A stretch of DNA of 64,000 bases, taken from Serripes groenlandicus. Taxonomy: Eukaryota; Mollusca; Bivalvia; Cardiida; Cardiidae. Positions 11,295 to 22,693 of this stretch are shown here, in pieces. Within the stretch, counting starts at the first letter, position 1. Each line of letters opens with the position of its first letter. The stretch is from assembly GCA_031761405.1 (NCBI GenBank), contig JASEVX010000008.1, positions 72,642,723-72,706,722 of the forward strand, written 5' to 3'. Under the pieces are notes generated by a model that saw nothing but the letters and a program-made list of their open reading frames with translations, did not search any database and was not told the origin of the DNA. A program made the translations under genes and the position numbers.

Positions 11295-14200
11295 AGATGT
11301 GTAAATACCTTATATTCATTTCCATTAACATATCCTGACGATTATGTAAATACGTGTACTTATTCCATAAACTTACCCTGAAGATTGTGTAAATACGTGT
11401 ACTCATTTCTATTAACTTACCTTGACGATTTTGTGAAAACGTGTACTCATTTCCATTAACTTACACTGACGATTGTGTAAATACGTGTACTCATTTCCAT
11501 TAACTTACACTGACGATTGTGTAAATACGTGTACTCATTTCCATTAACTTACCCTGACGATTGTGTGAATACGTGTACTTTTTTCTGTTAACTTGCCCTA
11601 ATTATTTTCTGAATGCGTGTACTCATTAAATTAACACGCCCTGACAATTGTCTGAATACCTGTACTCATTTCCATTAACTTACCCTGACGATTGTGTAAA
11701 AACGTGTACTCATTTCCATTAACTTACCCTGACGATTGTGTAAATACGTGTACTCATTTACATTAACTTACCCTGACGATTGTGTAATACGTGTACTCAT
11801 TTCTATTAACTTACCCTGACGATTGTGTGAATACGTGTACTCATTTCCATTAACTTACCCTGACGATTGTGTGAATACGTGTACTCATTTCTATTAACTT
11901 ACCCTGACGATTGTGTGAATACGTGTACTCATTTTGATTGACTTACCCTGACAATTGTGTGAATACGTGTACTCATTTCTATTAACTTACCCTAACGATT
12001 GTGTGAATACCTGTACTCATTTCTATTAACTTACCCTGACGATTGTGTAAATACGTGTACTCATTTCTATTAACTTACCCTGACGATTGTGTAAATACGT
12101 GTACTCATTTCTATTAACTTACCCTGACGATTGTGTGAATACCTGTACTCATTTCTATTAACTTACCCTGACGATTGTGTGAATACCTGTACTCATTTCC
12201 ATTTACTTACCCTGACGATTGTGTAAATACGTGTACTCATTTATATTAACTTACCCTGACGAGTGTGTAAATACCTGTACTCTTTTCTATTAACTTACCC
12301 TGACGATTGTGTGAATACCTGTACTCATTTCTATTAACTTACCCTGACGATTGTGTAAATACGTCTACTCATTTCCATTAACTTACCCTGACGATTGTGT
12401 AAATACCTGTACTCATTTCCATTAACTTACCCTGACGAGTGTGTAAATACGTGTACTCATTTCCATTAACTTACCCTGACGAGTGTGTAAATACGTTTAC
12501 TCATTTACATTAACTTACCCTGACGAGTGTGTAAATACGTATACTCATTTCCATTAACTTACCGTGACGAGTGTGTAAATACGTGTACTCATTTCCATTA
12601 ACTTATCCTGACGATTGTGTAAATACGTGTACTCATTTCCATTAACTTACCCTGACGATAGTGTAAATACATGTACTCATTTATATTAACTTACCCTGAC
12701 GATTGTGTAAATACGTGTACTCATTTCCATTAACTTACCCTGACGATTGTGTAAATACATGTACTCATTTATATTAACTTACCCTGACGATTGTGTAAAT
12801 ACGTGTACTCATTTCCATTAACTTACCCTGACGATTGTGTAAATACGTGTACTCATTTCTATTAACTTACCCTGACGATTGTGTGAATACGTGTACTCAT
12901 TTCCATTAACGTACCCTGACGAGTGTGTAAATACGTGTACTCATTTCCATTAACTTACCCTGACGAGTGTGTAAATACGTTTACTCATTTACATTAACTT
13001 ACCCTGACGAGTGTGTAAATACGTATACTCATTTCCATTAACTTACCGTGACGAGTGTGTAAATACGTATACTCATTTCCATTAACTTACCGTGACGAGT
13101 GTGTAAATACGTATACTCATTTCCATTAACTTACCCTGACGATTGTGTAAATACGTGTACTCATTTACATTAACTTACCCTGACGATTGTGTAATACGTG
13201 TACTCATTTCTATTAACTTACCCTGACGATTGTGTGAATACGTGAACTCATTTCCATTAACTTACCCTGACGATTGTGTGAATACGTGTACTCATTTCTA
13301 TTAACTTACCCTGACGATTGTGTGAATACGTGTACTCATTTCTATTAACTTACCCTGACGATTGTGTAAATACGTGTACTCATTTCTATTAACTTACCCT
13401 GACGATTGTGGGAATACCTGTACTCATTTCTATTAACTTACCCTGACGAGTGTGTAAATACCTGTACTCTTTTCTATTAACTTACCCTGACGATTGTGTG
13501 AATACCTGTACTCATTTTCATTAACTTACCCTGACGATTGTGTAAATACGTGTACTCTTTTCTATTAACTTACCCTGACGATTGTGTAATTACGTGTACT
13601 CATTTCTATTAACTTACCCTGACGATTGTGTGAATACCTGTACTCATTTCTATTAACTTACCGTGACGATTGTGTAAGTACGTGTACTCATTTCCATTAA
13701 CTTACCCGGACGATTGTGTAAATACGTGTACTCATTTCTATTAACTTACCCTGACGATTGTGTAAGTACGTGTACTCATTTCCATTAACTTACCCTGACG
13801 ATTGTGTAAATACGTGTACTCATTTCTATTAACTTCCCCTGACGATTGTGTGAATACCTGTACTCATTTCTATTAACTTACCCTGACGATTGTGTAAGTA
13901 CGTGTACTCATTTCCATTAACTTACCCTGACGATTGTGTAAATACGTGTACTCATTTCTATTAACTTACCCTGCCGATTGTGTGAATACGTGTACTCATT
14001 TTCATTAACTTACCCTGACGATTGTGTAAATACGTGTACACATTTCTATTAACTTACCCTGACGATAGTGTGAATACGTGTACTCATTTCTATTAACTTA
14101 CCCTGACAATTGTCTGAATACGTGTACTCATTTCCATTAACTTACCCTGACGATTGTGTAAATACGTGTACTCATTTCTATTAACTTACCCTGACGATAG

Positions 14201-17198
14201 TGTGAATACGTGTACTCATTTTGATTGACTTACCCTGACAATTGTGTGAATAAGTGTACATATTTCGATTAAATACCCTGCCGATTTTGTAAATACGTGT
14301 ACTCATTTCCATTAATTAACCTTGACGATTGTTTAAGTACGTGTACTCATTTCCATTAACTTACCCTGATGATTGTGTTAATACGTGTACTCAGTTTCAA
14401 TTACTTACCTTGACAATAGTGGGAATACGTTTACTCATTTGCATTAAATTACGATTGTGTGAATACGTGTTATTTTTTCCATTAACTTACTCTGACGATT
14501 ATGTGAATACTCGTACTCATTTTCATTGACTTACCCTGGCGATTGTGTCATTTCTATTAACTTACTCTGACGAATGTGTTAATACGTGTACAGATTTTCA
14601 TTGATTAACTCTGACGTGTAGAGCTTTTCATCAATTTACACTCAGTATTGTGTAAATACGTGTACTCATTTCTATTAACTTACCCTGCCGATTGTGTAAA
14701 AACGTGTACTCATTTCTATTAACTGCCGATTTTATAAATACCTGAACTCATTTCCTTTTACTTACTCTGACGATTGTGTGAAAACTTGATATCATGTCTA
14801 TTAACTTACCCTGACAAGTGTGTAAGTACATGAATTCATTTACATGCACTTACCCTATCGATTGTCTGAATACGTGTACTCACTTCCATTAACTTACCCT
14901 GACGATTGTATAAATACGTGTACCCATATTAATTGACTTACCTTGACGAGTATGAGAATACCAGGACTCATTTACATTGACTTACCCTGACGAGTGTGTG
15001 AATACGTGATCTCATGTCTATTAACTTACCCTGACGAGTGTGTAAGTACATATACTCATTTCTATTAACTTACCCTGACGATTGTTTGTATACCTGTTCT
15101 CATTTCAATTAACTTATCCTGACGATTGTGTGATTACTTGTACCCATTTCCATTAACTTACCCTATCGATTGTCTGAATACGTGTACTCACTTTCATTAA
15201 ATTATCCTGATGATTGTGTAAATACGTCTACTCATTTCTATTAACTTACCCTGCCGATTGTGTAAAAACGTGTACTCATTTCTATTAACTGCCGATTTTA
15301 TAAATACCTGAACTCATTTCCTTTTACTTACTCTGACGATTGTGTGAAACTTGATATCATGTCTATTAACTTACCCTGACAAGTGTGTAAGTACATGAAT
15401 TCATTTACATGCACTTACCCTATCGATTGTCTGAATACGTGTACTCACTTACATTAACTTACCCTGACGATTGTATAAATACGTGTACCCATATTCATTG
15501 ACTTACCTTGACGAGTATGAGAATACCAGGACTCATTTACATTGACTTACCCTGACGAGTGTGTGAATACGTGATCTCATGTCTATTAACTTACCCTGAC
15601 GAGTGTGTAAGTACATATACTCATTTCTATTAACTTACACTGACGATTGTGTGATTACTTGTACCCATTTCCATTAATTTACCCTATCGATTGTCTGAAT
15701 ACGTGTACTCACTTTCATTAACTTACCCTGACGATTGTGTAAATACGTGTTCTAATTTCAACTCACATACCCTGACGATTGTTTAAGTAAATGTACTCAT
15801 TTCGATTAACTTACCCTGCCAATTGTGTAATGACGTGTACTCATTTCAATTAACTTACCCTGACGAGTGTGTGAATACGTGTACTCATTTCAATTAACTT
15901 ACCCTGCCGATTGTGTAAATACGTGTACTCATTTCAATTAACTTAGCCTGACGAGTGTGTGAATACGTGTACTCATTTCAATTAACTTACCCTGCCGATT
16001 GTGTAAATACGTGTACTCATTTCAATTAATTAACCCTGACGAGTATGTAAATACGTGTACTCATTTCAATTAATTAACCCTGCCGATTGTGTAATGACGT
16101 GTACTCATTTCAATTAACTTACCCTGACGAGTGTGTGAATACGTGTACTCATTTCAATTAACTTACCCTGCCGATTGTGTAAATACGTGTACTCATTTCA
16201 ATTAATTAACCCTGACGAGTGTGTAAATACGTGTACTCATTTCAATTAATTAACCCTGCCGATTGTGTGAATACGTGTACTCATTTCAATTAACTTACCC
16301 TGACGAGTGTGTGATACGTGTACTCATTTCAATTAACTTACCCTGACGAGTGTGTGATACGTGTACTCATTTCCAATAATTAACCGTGATGATTGTTTAA
16401 GTACGTGTACTCATTTCATTTAACTTACTGTGACGATTATGTGAATAAAAGTTCTTATTTCCATAACTTACACTAACGATTGTGTAAATACGTGTACTAA
16501 TTTACATTAACTTACCCTGATGATTGTGAAAATACGTGTACTCATTTCCATTTATTTACCTTGACGATAGTGTGAATACGTGTACTCCTTTTCTTGTATT
16601 TACCTTGACGATAATGTTAATACGTGTACTCATTTCGATTAATTTACACTGACGATTGTGTAAATATGTGTACTCATTTCCATTAACATACCCTGACGAT
16701 TGTGTGAATACGTGTACTTTGTTCTGTTAACTTACCCTAATTATTCTCTGAATGCGTGTACTCATTTACATTAACTTGCCCTGACAATTGTCTGAATACC
16801 TGTACTCATTTACATTAACTTACCCTGACGATTGTGTAAATACGTGTACTCATTTTGATTAACTTACCCTGACAATTGTGTGAATAAGTGTACATATTTC
16901 GATTAAATACCCTGCCGATTTTGTAAATACGTGTACTCATTTCCATTAATTAACCCTGACGATTGTTTAAGTACATGCACTCATTTCCATTAACTTACCC
17001 TGATGACTGTGTAAATACGTGTACTCATTTCCAATTACTTACCTTGACGATAGTGTGAATACGTTTACTCATTTGCATTAAATTACTCTGACGATTGTGT
17101 AAAAACGGGTACTCATTTCCCTTAACTTACCCTGCCGCTTTTGTAAATACGTGTACTCATGTCCATTAACTTACCCTGACGATAATGAGAATACCTGT
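11295..17198. repeat. 44-bp minisatellite, left block (about 130 copies)
   Basis: The array is continuous with a 44-bp period. The unit includes TTAACTTACCCTGACGATTG followed by TGTAAATACGTGTACTCATT-type sequence. Variants alternate in blocks (GACGAGTG, TGCCGATTG, CAATTAATTAACC, CTATCGATTG). A block near 14650-15100 recurs at about 15220-15640, showing higher-order duplication. The 44-bp period is not a multiple of three and stops occur in all frames, so it is not coding. On the minus strand nearly every unit reads GGGTAAGTTAA, a 5' splice-site consensus. Confidence 0.95.
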
Positions 17199-18272
17199 TG
17201 TAGCGATCCCTTATGGCTACCCTGAATTATTCCATAAAGCTTAAAGGACGGCTGGCTGTTTTCCCCATGATAAAAGTACAATTATCGTACTTTTGGTGCA
17301 GCTGTTCTAAACTTCTGAACGTCTGATCTTTAAACATAAATATTTATGCCTCTTAAAAGCGCATACACCCTACACAGTTAATGTGTATAGTCTTAAAGTA
17401 ACTTACTAATCCTGAAATCACTAAATTCCTTGATTATTATCTTCAAACACAATGCATTTTGACTATTTCTTCCTTGCAACATGCGAATTGTACATGTAAC
17501 TCGTACGAAAATACCTTCTAGCATTCGTATATCCAAACCGTTGCGATTGTGCATTGTGTTTGGGTTATTTCATTCTTGGCTAAAAATAACTTCTCGGTTA
17601 TGACGCAGAGCGCGAGCTCTAACGTCATCAGTTCCCATACTATAGTATATATAGTGCAGCGTTTGGACGGTGTCATTCCCAGACACTCTCGCTATCGGAA
17701 AATATCATTGTTTCCCATACCTCCAAAATACCAAGTGGATAGATCCAATTCCAAATAAATCACGACCGAGGAGGTTAGTACTTATTAAGTGTTTCTCTCT
17801 TAGGTATCCATACGCTTGGTATATTCCATTATACCAAGTAGGGTTGTGTGTATAATTCCCCACCCATATTCCATGACACCCTCCATCTCCAGTACTCGAC
17901 AAGGCGCCTGATCCCAACCCATCCCAAATACCATACCGTGGATAGAACTACCCTAGGATTGTATTACTGTGCTCTGTCTTTGTATAATTAATCGGAATTA
18001 AAAGTTTATTATTGTTTTAATCATATTCAGTCTAGTAGTGTTTATAACATCCTTGACTCTACCAAATACCGCAATATACCGAGCTAGTATTAGCCCAGTC
18101 TCGCATTATATATGGAAAAGCTTACGCTGATTTGCAACTATTCAGAAAACTGGTAATCGGGACGAACCCTTTATAAAAATAATTGTTTGTAGCCTGTCTC
18201 CATTCCGTATTATTATCTGTTCGTCGACGGATAGACAGAAGGTAAAACGGAGAGACAGGGTAGCACGCTACA
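17199..18272 (+). repeat. 5' LTR
   Basis: This 1,074-bp LTR is bounded by TG...CA. A TATA-like block (ACTATAGTATATATAG, about 17639-17654) lies upstream of a conserved stretch and is a plausible promoter/U3-R boundary. Compared with the 3' LTR it has numerous substitutions, concentrated in the first 250 bp. It has an extra segment (about 18 bp near 17580) and lacks about 8 bp near 17660. A precise divergence needs alignment. Confidence 0.93.
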
Positions 18273-18276
18273 AAAT

Positions 18277-18287
18277 TGGTGGCAGCG
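18277..18287 (+). promoter_or_regulatory. Primer-binding site (probable tRNA-Leu)
   Basis: TGGTGGCAGCG begins four bases after the 5' LTR. It is the reverse complement of a tRNA 3' end reading CGCTGCCACCA. From memory this fits some metazoan tRNA-Leu acceptor stems. Complementarity ends after 11 bases, as expected for a decayed element. The tRNA identity should be confirmed against the host tRNA set. Confidence 0.65.
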
Positions 18288-18461
18288 TTAAGGATATAAT
18301 TAAACTTGAATTGTGAATAAGTGAAAATTAAAATTCATTGAATAGATAGTTCCCTCGATAGAGTGTGGATCTTTTAGTCTGTGTATTGCCGCAGATTTAT
18401 TCAACGTGCTCTACTAATCAAGTTAAATTCCCGAGCCAGTGTATAGTAATCCATAGATAGA

Positions 18462-19549
18462 ATGGATGATTCCAATACAGTGACATTCCGAGAAAACCCG
18501 GATGATAATATTTGTTCTGTTTCCGATGATGAAGTGTCCATCGCGAATTCTGAGGGTAGTTCTAGTTTGGTTTCTCGTAGTGCTGGAGATGGAGATGGGT
18601 TTTCCAATAGCATGCTCAAAACTGTATAAGTGGATTAGAGTTAAAAATGCAAGCCAATTTAGAAGCCTTAGAAACCCGATTTCAAAACTCCCTTCTAAAG
18701 CTTTGAAAACAGGTTAGTTTCATTGCAATGTCAAACGAATAAGGAACATTCCCGTTCCTTTTCCCAAAATAAAGACATTGGGCAGGTCCAATTTAGTGGA
18801 GATAGTCCAGTTGATTTGAGTTCCCAGAGCGATACCTTTAGAAGGGGACGAACTTTAAACAGTACCCCAAACTTGGATGAAAACGAAAGTAGACCTAATT
18901 TACATACGCGTAGCACTGACCGTGGGTCCTGTGACCGGCACATTCGACTAGGATTATGAACAGTAGATTAAAACCACACCACTATGATGGTACGGATGAT
19001 TTGGATGAGTATCTTACCCAGTTTAGTATAGTGTCTGATCTGAATGGTTGGAATTATGACACTAAGTCTTTGTTTTTAGCGAGTAGCCTAGCAGGACCGT
19101 GCAGGACTTTGCTGTGTGAATTGGATCCAGATGAAAGAAGGGATTATAATTCCATTGTGTCTTCTCTCCAAACTCGTTACGGTTCCGTTCAGAGAGCCGA
19201 ATGATATCGTTCTATGTTACAGAGTAAAGTGCTGGGTAAGAATGAATCAATCCCCGAGTTAGCCGAGTCTGTGCGTAAATTAGCAAGAAAAGCATACCCA
19301 AGCGCTTCCTCTGCCGTTTTGGAGTTGTTGGCTTTAGACCATTTTATTGACACCATAACTGATAAGGACATTAGACTTAGGTTGAGAGAGGTAGGTCCGA
19401 AGAGTATAAGTGAAGCAGAGAGCATCGCGGTTCGTTTGGATGCGCATCGCAAGGCTGACAGTAGCCGCGGTCGGCATCACGTGCGTAGTTTATCCAAAGA
19501 CCATCACGATCTTAATCGGAAAATTAACGATTTAGAAAAACAGGTGTAA
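18462..19549 (+). pseudogene. gag-like polyprotein region, broken
   Basis: This is the retrotransposon structural protein, which would package element RNA. A possible start at 18462 opens a short acidic, Ser-rich N-terminus that is broken by an early stop near 18610. The capsid-like part is clearest from 18956. It has two consecutive in-frame segments (18956-19204 and 19205-19549) separated only by a TGA. Features typical of Ty3/gypsy capsids are an F-x-G/Y-DGTDDLDEYLTQF-like start, a leucine-rich middle (ALDHFIDTI) and a charged coiled-coil-like end. No CCHC zinc knuckle is visible after it; instead there is a (CAA)n run near 19583-19606. It is non-functional as it stands. Confidence 0.75.
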
Positions 19550-19780
19550 TATTTAAAAATTAATTGCAAAAAGTAGCCCCGTGAACAACAACAACAACAA
19601 CAACAACCAAGGTTTTCATGGAAGGAATAGGAGAAATCGACGGAATAATAATTCATATTACAATGGAAAATAGGGAAACGACCACAGATTGAATGTGGGG
19701 ACCAACGCTCAGCCTCCGGAACATAGTCCGATCCGTCATTAGTACAAACGTGTGTTTTATCGAAAGATAATGGATTATAT

Positions 19781-20545
19781 GTGTTAGCTAAAGTGCTGGG
19801 TAATACGATATCTATGCTAGTCGACACTGGAGCTAGTGGTAGTATTATTTGTCCGGAAGTACTGGAGACTATTCCTTTGTCCTTGCGACCATTTATCGAA
19901 CCTATTAACATGACGCTTTTTACAGCCACCGGTGAAACTGCTCCTTTCCACGGAAAAATAGTCATTGATATCGCAATGGGAGAACACACATATAAGCACG
20001 AGTGTTCCATAGCGAATATTAAAAGTGATGGTATTTTAGGTATAGATTTCTTAAATAAATATATCTGTGACATGAGTTTGAAGAATCGCCGGATAAGAGT
20101 TAAGGGAGAAAATATTCAATGTTATGTGAAGGATAGTGATCAGTTTGCACCTTCTTGTTGTAAGATCGCTGTATGTGAAAACGTCCAAGTACCGCCTGAA
20201 TCAGAAATCATAATTCCCGGTAAATTACTTGGTACCGTAAAGAGTGAAATTGGATTAGTTGAACCGAATTCGAAGTTTAGTGAAAAAAGGAGCCTTCTAA
20301 TAGCTAAGACTTTAGTAGATGTAAGTAAAGGTTGTATACCCATGAGGGTAGTGAACTTTGGAAGTGAGCCATATACCATTTACCGTGACACGATTGCTGC
20401 GAGTTTTGAGAGTGTGACAATAGCGGATATTAAAAGTGTGGGAGTAGTTCAGTCTGTAGAAAAGGAGCAAAGCGAGGAGTTACCGGAGCATATAAAAGGT
20501 GTATATGATCAAGCCGTTGAGTCATTATCAGCAGAACAGTGTTAA
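19781..20545 (+). CDS. Retrotransposon aspartic protease region of pol
   Basis: A 254-codon open frame contains a retropepsin-like domain. The catalytic motif is VDTGASGS about 16-24 residues from the start, and the second conserved strand reads GILGIDFL about 85 residues in. The rest is a less conserved linker leading towards the reverse transcriptase. In an active element the protease would cut Gag and Gag-Pol polyproteins. The frame runs upstream of the ATG-like start in a decayed region, so the true N-terminus is not definable. It is the only intact long frame of this element, and it ends at a TAA only a few bases before the next frame. Confidence 0.8.
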   Translation: MLAKVLGNTISMLVDTGASGSIICPEVLETIPLSLRPFIEPINMTLFTATGETAPFHGKIVIDIAMGEHTYKHECSIANIKSDGILGIDFLNKYICDMSLKNRRIRVKGENIQCYVKDSDQFAPSCCKIAVCENVQVPPESEIIIPGKLLGTVKSEIGLVEPNSKFSEKRSLLIAKTLVDVSKGCIPMRVVNFGSEPYTIYRDTIAASFESVTIADIKSVGVVQSVEKEQSEELPEHIKGVYDQAVESLSAEQC

Positions 20546-20548
20546 ATA

Positions 20549-21160
20549 TTGAAGAGTCTATTACTCAAGTATCCAAATGTCTTTTCTAGATCAGCGGATG
20601 ATATTGGGAGAACGCATTTGGTTGAACATACGATAGATACTGGTAATGCTCGATCAACTAAACAAAATCCATACAGAGAGCCTTTGTCAAAACGCCAAGT
20701 TGCTGAAAATGAGATTAAAATAATGGCCGAAAGGGGTATAATATAGCCTAGCATTAGCCCATGGAGCAGTCCAGTGGTAATGGTTAATAAGACAGATGGA
20801 AGTGTTAGATTCTGTTGTGATTTCAGAAAATTAAACCAAATTACTGTTAAGGATAGATAGTTAACCCTTACCGCGGATAGACGACACCATTGACTCTCTA
20901 TCGGGTAGTGTGTGATTCAGTTCTATGGATTGTCGATCTGGGTTTTGGCAGGTTAGCTTAGCTGAACAAGATCACTTTAAAACTGCGTTTTCCAATCCCG
21001 GAAGTGGACTTTGGCAATATACCGTCATGCCATTTGGATTGACAAATGCGCCGGCAACATTCGAAAGGTTAATGGAGCGTGTTTTGGCAGGATTGACTTG
21101 GAAAATATGCCTCATATACCTGGATGACATTATCGTGTTTTTCAAAACCTATGAAAAAAG
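20549..21160 (+). pseudogene. Reverse transcriptase (N-terminal part), broken and truncated
   Basis: Ty3/gypsy reverse transcriptase motifs appear in order over about 200 residues: [25 protein letters not shown] with [20 protein letters not shown] with FKTAF, MPFGLTNAPATFERLM and the catalytic YLDDII at about 21115-21135. The frame is interrupted by TAG at 20745, further stops near 20858-20905, and a frameshift before 20925. Homology stops within about 15 residues after YLDD, so the RT C-terminus, RNase H and integrase are absent. The break is directly followed by the KCTD-like sequence. Confidence 0.9.
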
Positions 21161-21490
21161 CTCAGGAAGGGAGAATCATTATGAACGTTGGTGGACATAG
21201 GTACGAGAGGTCCAAGGGTACCCTAATGGCAGACCCCGCCACCCTATTCATAACGTTGCTGGAAAACCCAGTACTGGGAATATCAAAGGAGATCTTTATT
21301 GATCGCGATTCTTCGTATTTTAGACATATTCTGAATTATTTGAGAAATGAGTGCAGAATAAAAAAATAAAACCTTACCAAGGGATACTAGGTATCTCCAG
21401 GAGCTTCGGGAAGAAGCCAGTTATTACCATTTCTAAGGATTAACCCATGCCTTAGAGGAGAGAATTAAATTACAAGGACAAAAATGCAGT
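21160..21490 (+). pseudogene. KCTD-like BTB/T1 tetramerisation domain captured in the retrotransposon
   Basis: Immediately after the truncated reverse transcriptase, a different frame reads RIIMNVGGHRYE, then KGTLMADPATLF and FIDRDSSYFRHILNYLRN. After a stop and shift at about 21367 it continues in another frame as LPRDTRYLQELREEASYYHF. This is the order of the BTB/T1 domain of KCTD proteins and voltage-gated K+ channels (NVGG start, FIDRDP-x-YFRHILNYLR core, LP-x-D...EL-x-EA-x-YY end). KCTD proteins use the domain for oligomerisation and often cullin-3 binding. There is no intron and it runs in the same direction as pol, so capture of a spliced host mRNA by template switching is likely. An AATAAA at about 21541 could be the host gene's poly(A) signal. 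It is now broken by at least one frameshift and stops. Confidence 0.85.
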
Positions 21491-21615
21491 TAGATTATGT
21501 GAAAGTGTATAACCACTGGACAATCATTTGATAAATTTTAAATAAAGAAATGTTTACGAAACCTGTGTAGCTTATTACTTTCTTTCAGCTGTCCGTTTGG
21601 AGACCAAACCTAATG

Positions 21616-21627
21616 ATAAGGGGGCAA
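21616..21627 (+). promoter_or_regulatory. Polypurine tract
   Basis: A purine-rich run, AAGGGGGCAA, directly precedes the 3' LTR. This is the usual position of the plus-strand DNA primer in LTR retrotransposons. The ~60 bp before it (GTTTGGAGACCAAACC) looks like the original 3' internal end of the element, outside the captured segment. Confidence 0.75.
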
Positions 21628-22693
21628 TGTAGCGATCCCTTATGGCTACCCTGAATTATTCCATGAAGCTTAAAGGACGGTTGGCTGTTTTCCCCATGAT
21701 AAAAGTACAATTAATGTATTTTTGGTTCAGCGGTTCTAAACTTCTGAACGTCTGATCTTTAAACGTAAATATTTATGCCTCTTAAAAGCGCATATACCCT
21801 ACACAGTTAATGAGCAAAGTCTTAAAGTAACTTACTACTCCTGGAATCACTAAAAACCTTGGTTATTATCTTCAAACACAATGCATTTTGACTATTTCTT
21901 CCTTGCAACATGCGAATTGTACATGTAACTCGTACGAAAATACCTTCTAGCATTCGTATATCCAAACCGTTGCGATTGTGCATTGTGTTTGGGTTATTTC
22001 ATTCTCGGTTATGACGCAGAGCGAGAGCTCTAACGTCATCAGTTCCCATACTATAGTATATATAGTGCAGCGCTACAGAGTTTGGACAGTGTCATTCCCA
22101 GACACTCTCGCTATCGGAAAATAACATTGTTTCCCATCCCTCCAAAATACCAAGTGGATAGATCCAATTGCTAAAAAATCATGACCGAGGAGGTTAGTAC
22201 TTATTAAGTGTTTCTCTTTTAGGTATCCATACGCTTGGTATATATCCTATTATACCAAGTAGGGTTGTGTGTATAATTCTCCACCCAGATTCCATGACAC
22301 CCTCCATCTCCAGTACTCGACAAGGCGCCTGATCCCAACCCATACCAAATACCATATCGTGGATCGAACTACCCTAGGATTGTATTACTGTGCTCTGTCT
22401 TTGTACAATTAATCGGAATTAAAAGTTTATTATTGTTTAAATCATATTCAGTCTAGTAGTGTTTATAACATCCTTGACTCTACCAAATACCGCAATATAC
22501 CGAGCTAGTATTAGCCCTGTCTCGCATTATATATGGAAAAGCTTACGCTTATTTGCAACTATTCAGAAAACTGGTAATCGGGACGAACTCTTTATAAAAA
22601 TAATTGTTTGTAGCCTGTCTTCATTCCGTATTATTATCTGCTCGTCGACGAATAGACAGAAGGTAAAACGGAGAGACAGGGTAGCACGCTACA
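21628..22693 (+). repeat. 3' LTR
   Basis: This 1,066-bp direct repeat of the 5' LTR has the same TGTAGC start and GCTACA end and is followed by the CTGT target duplicate. It keeps the TATA-like block at about 22050-22065. Differences from the 5' LTR indicate an insertion old enough for visible decay. Confidence 0.93.

Larger units (their letters stand above)
17199..22693 (+). mobile_element. Ty3/gypsy LTR retrotransposon carrying a KCTD-like domain
   Basis: This 5.5-kb element is inserted inside the 44-bp array. It has two direct LTRs starting TGTAGCGATCCC and ending GCACGCTACA, flanked by a 4-bp direct repeat CTGT. Removing the element and one CTGT restores a normal minisatellite unit (AATACCTGTACTCATTT), which fixes both boundaries. 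A primer-binding site follows the 5' LTR and a polypurine tract precedes the 3' LTR. Internally it keeps a broken gag, an aspartic protease and the front of a reverse transcriptase. RNase H and integrase are absent, and a BTB/T1 domain sits in their place. It is non-autonomous, so it was presumably mobilised in trans. Stops, frameshifts and visible LTR differences show it is not young. Confidence 0.93.

Noticed and set aside
18502..18959. Separate small genes upstream of gag
   Set aside because: They are overlapping frames in the decayed gag leader of the LTR element, without independent signals.
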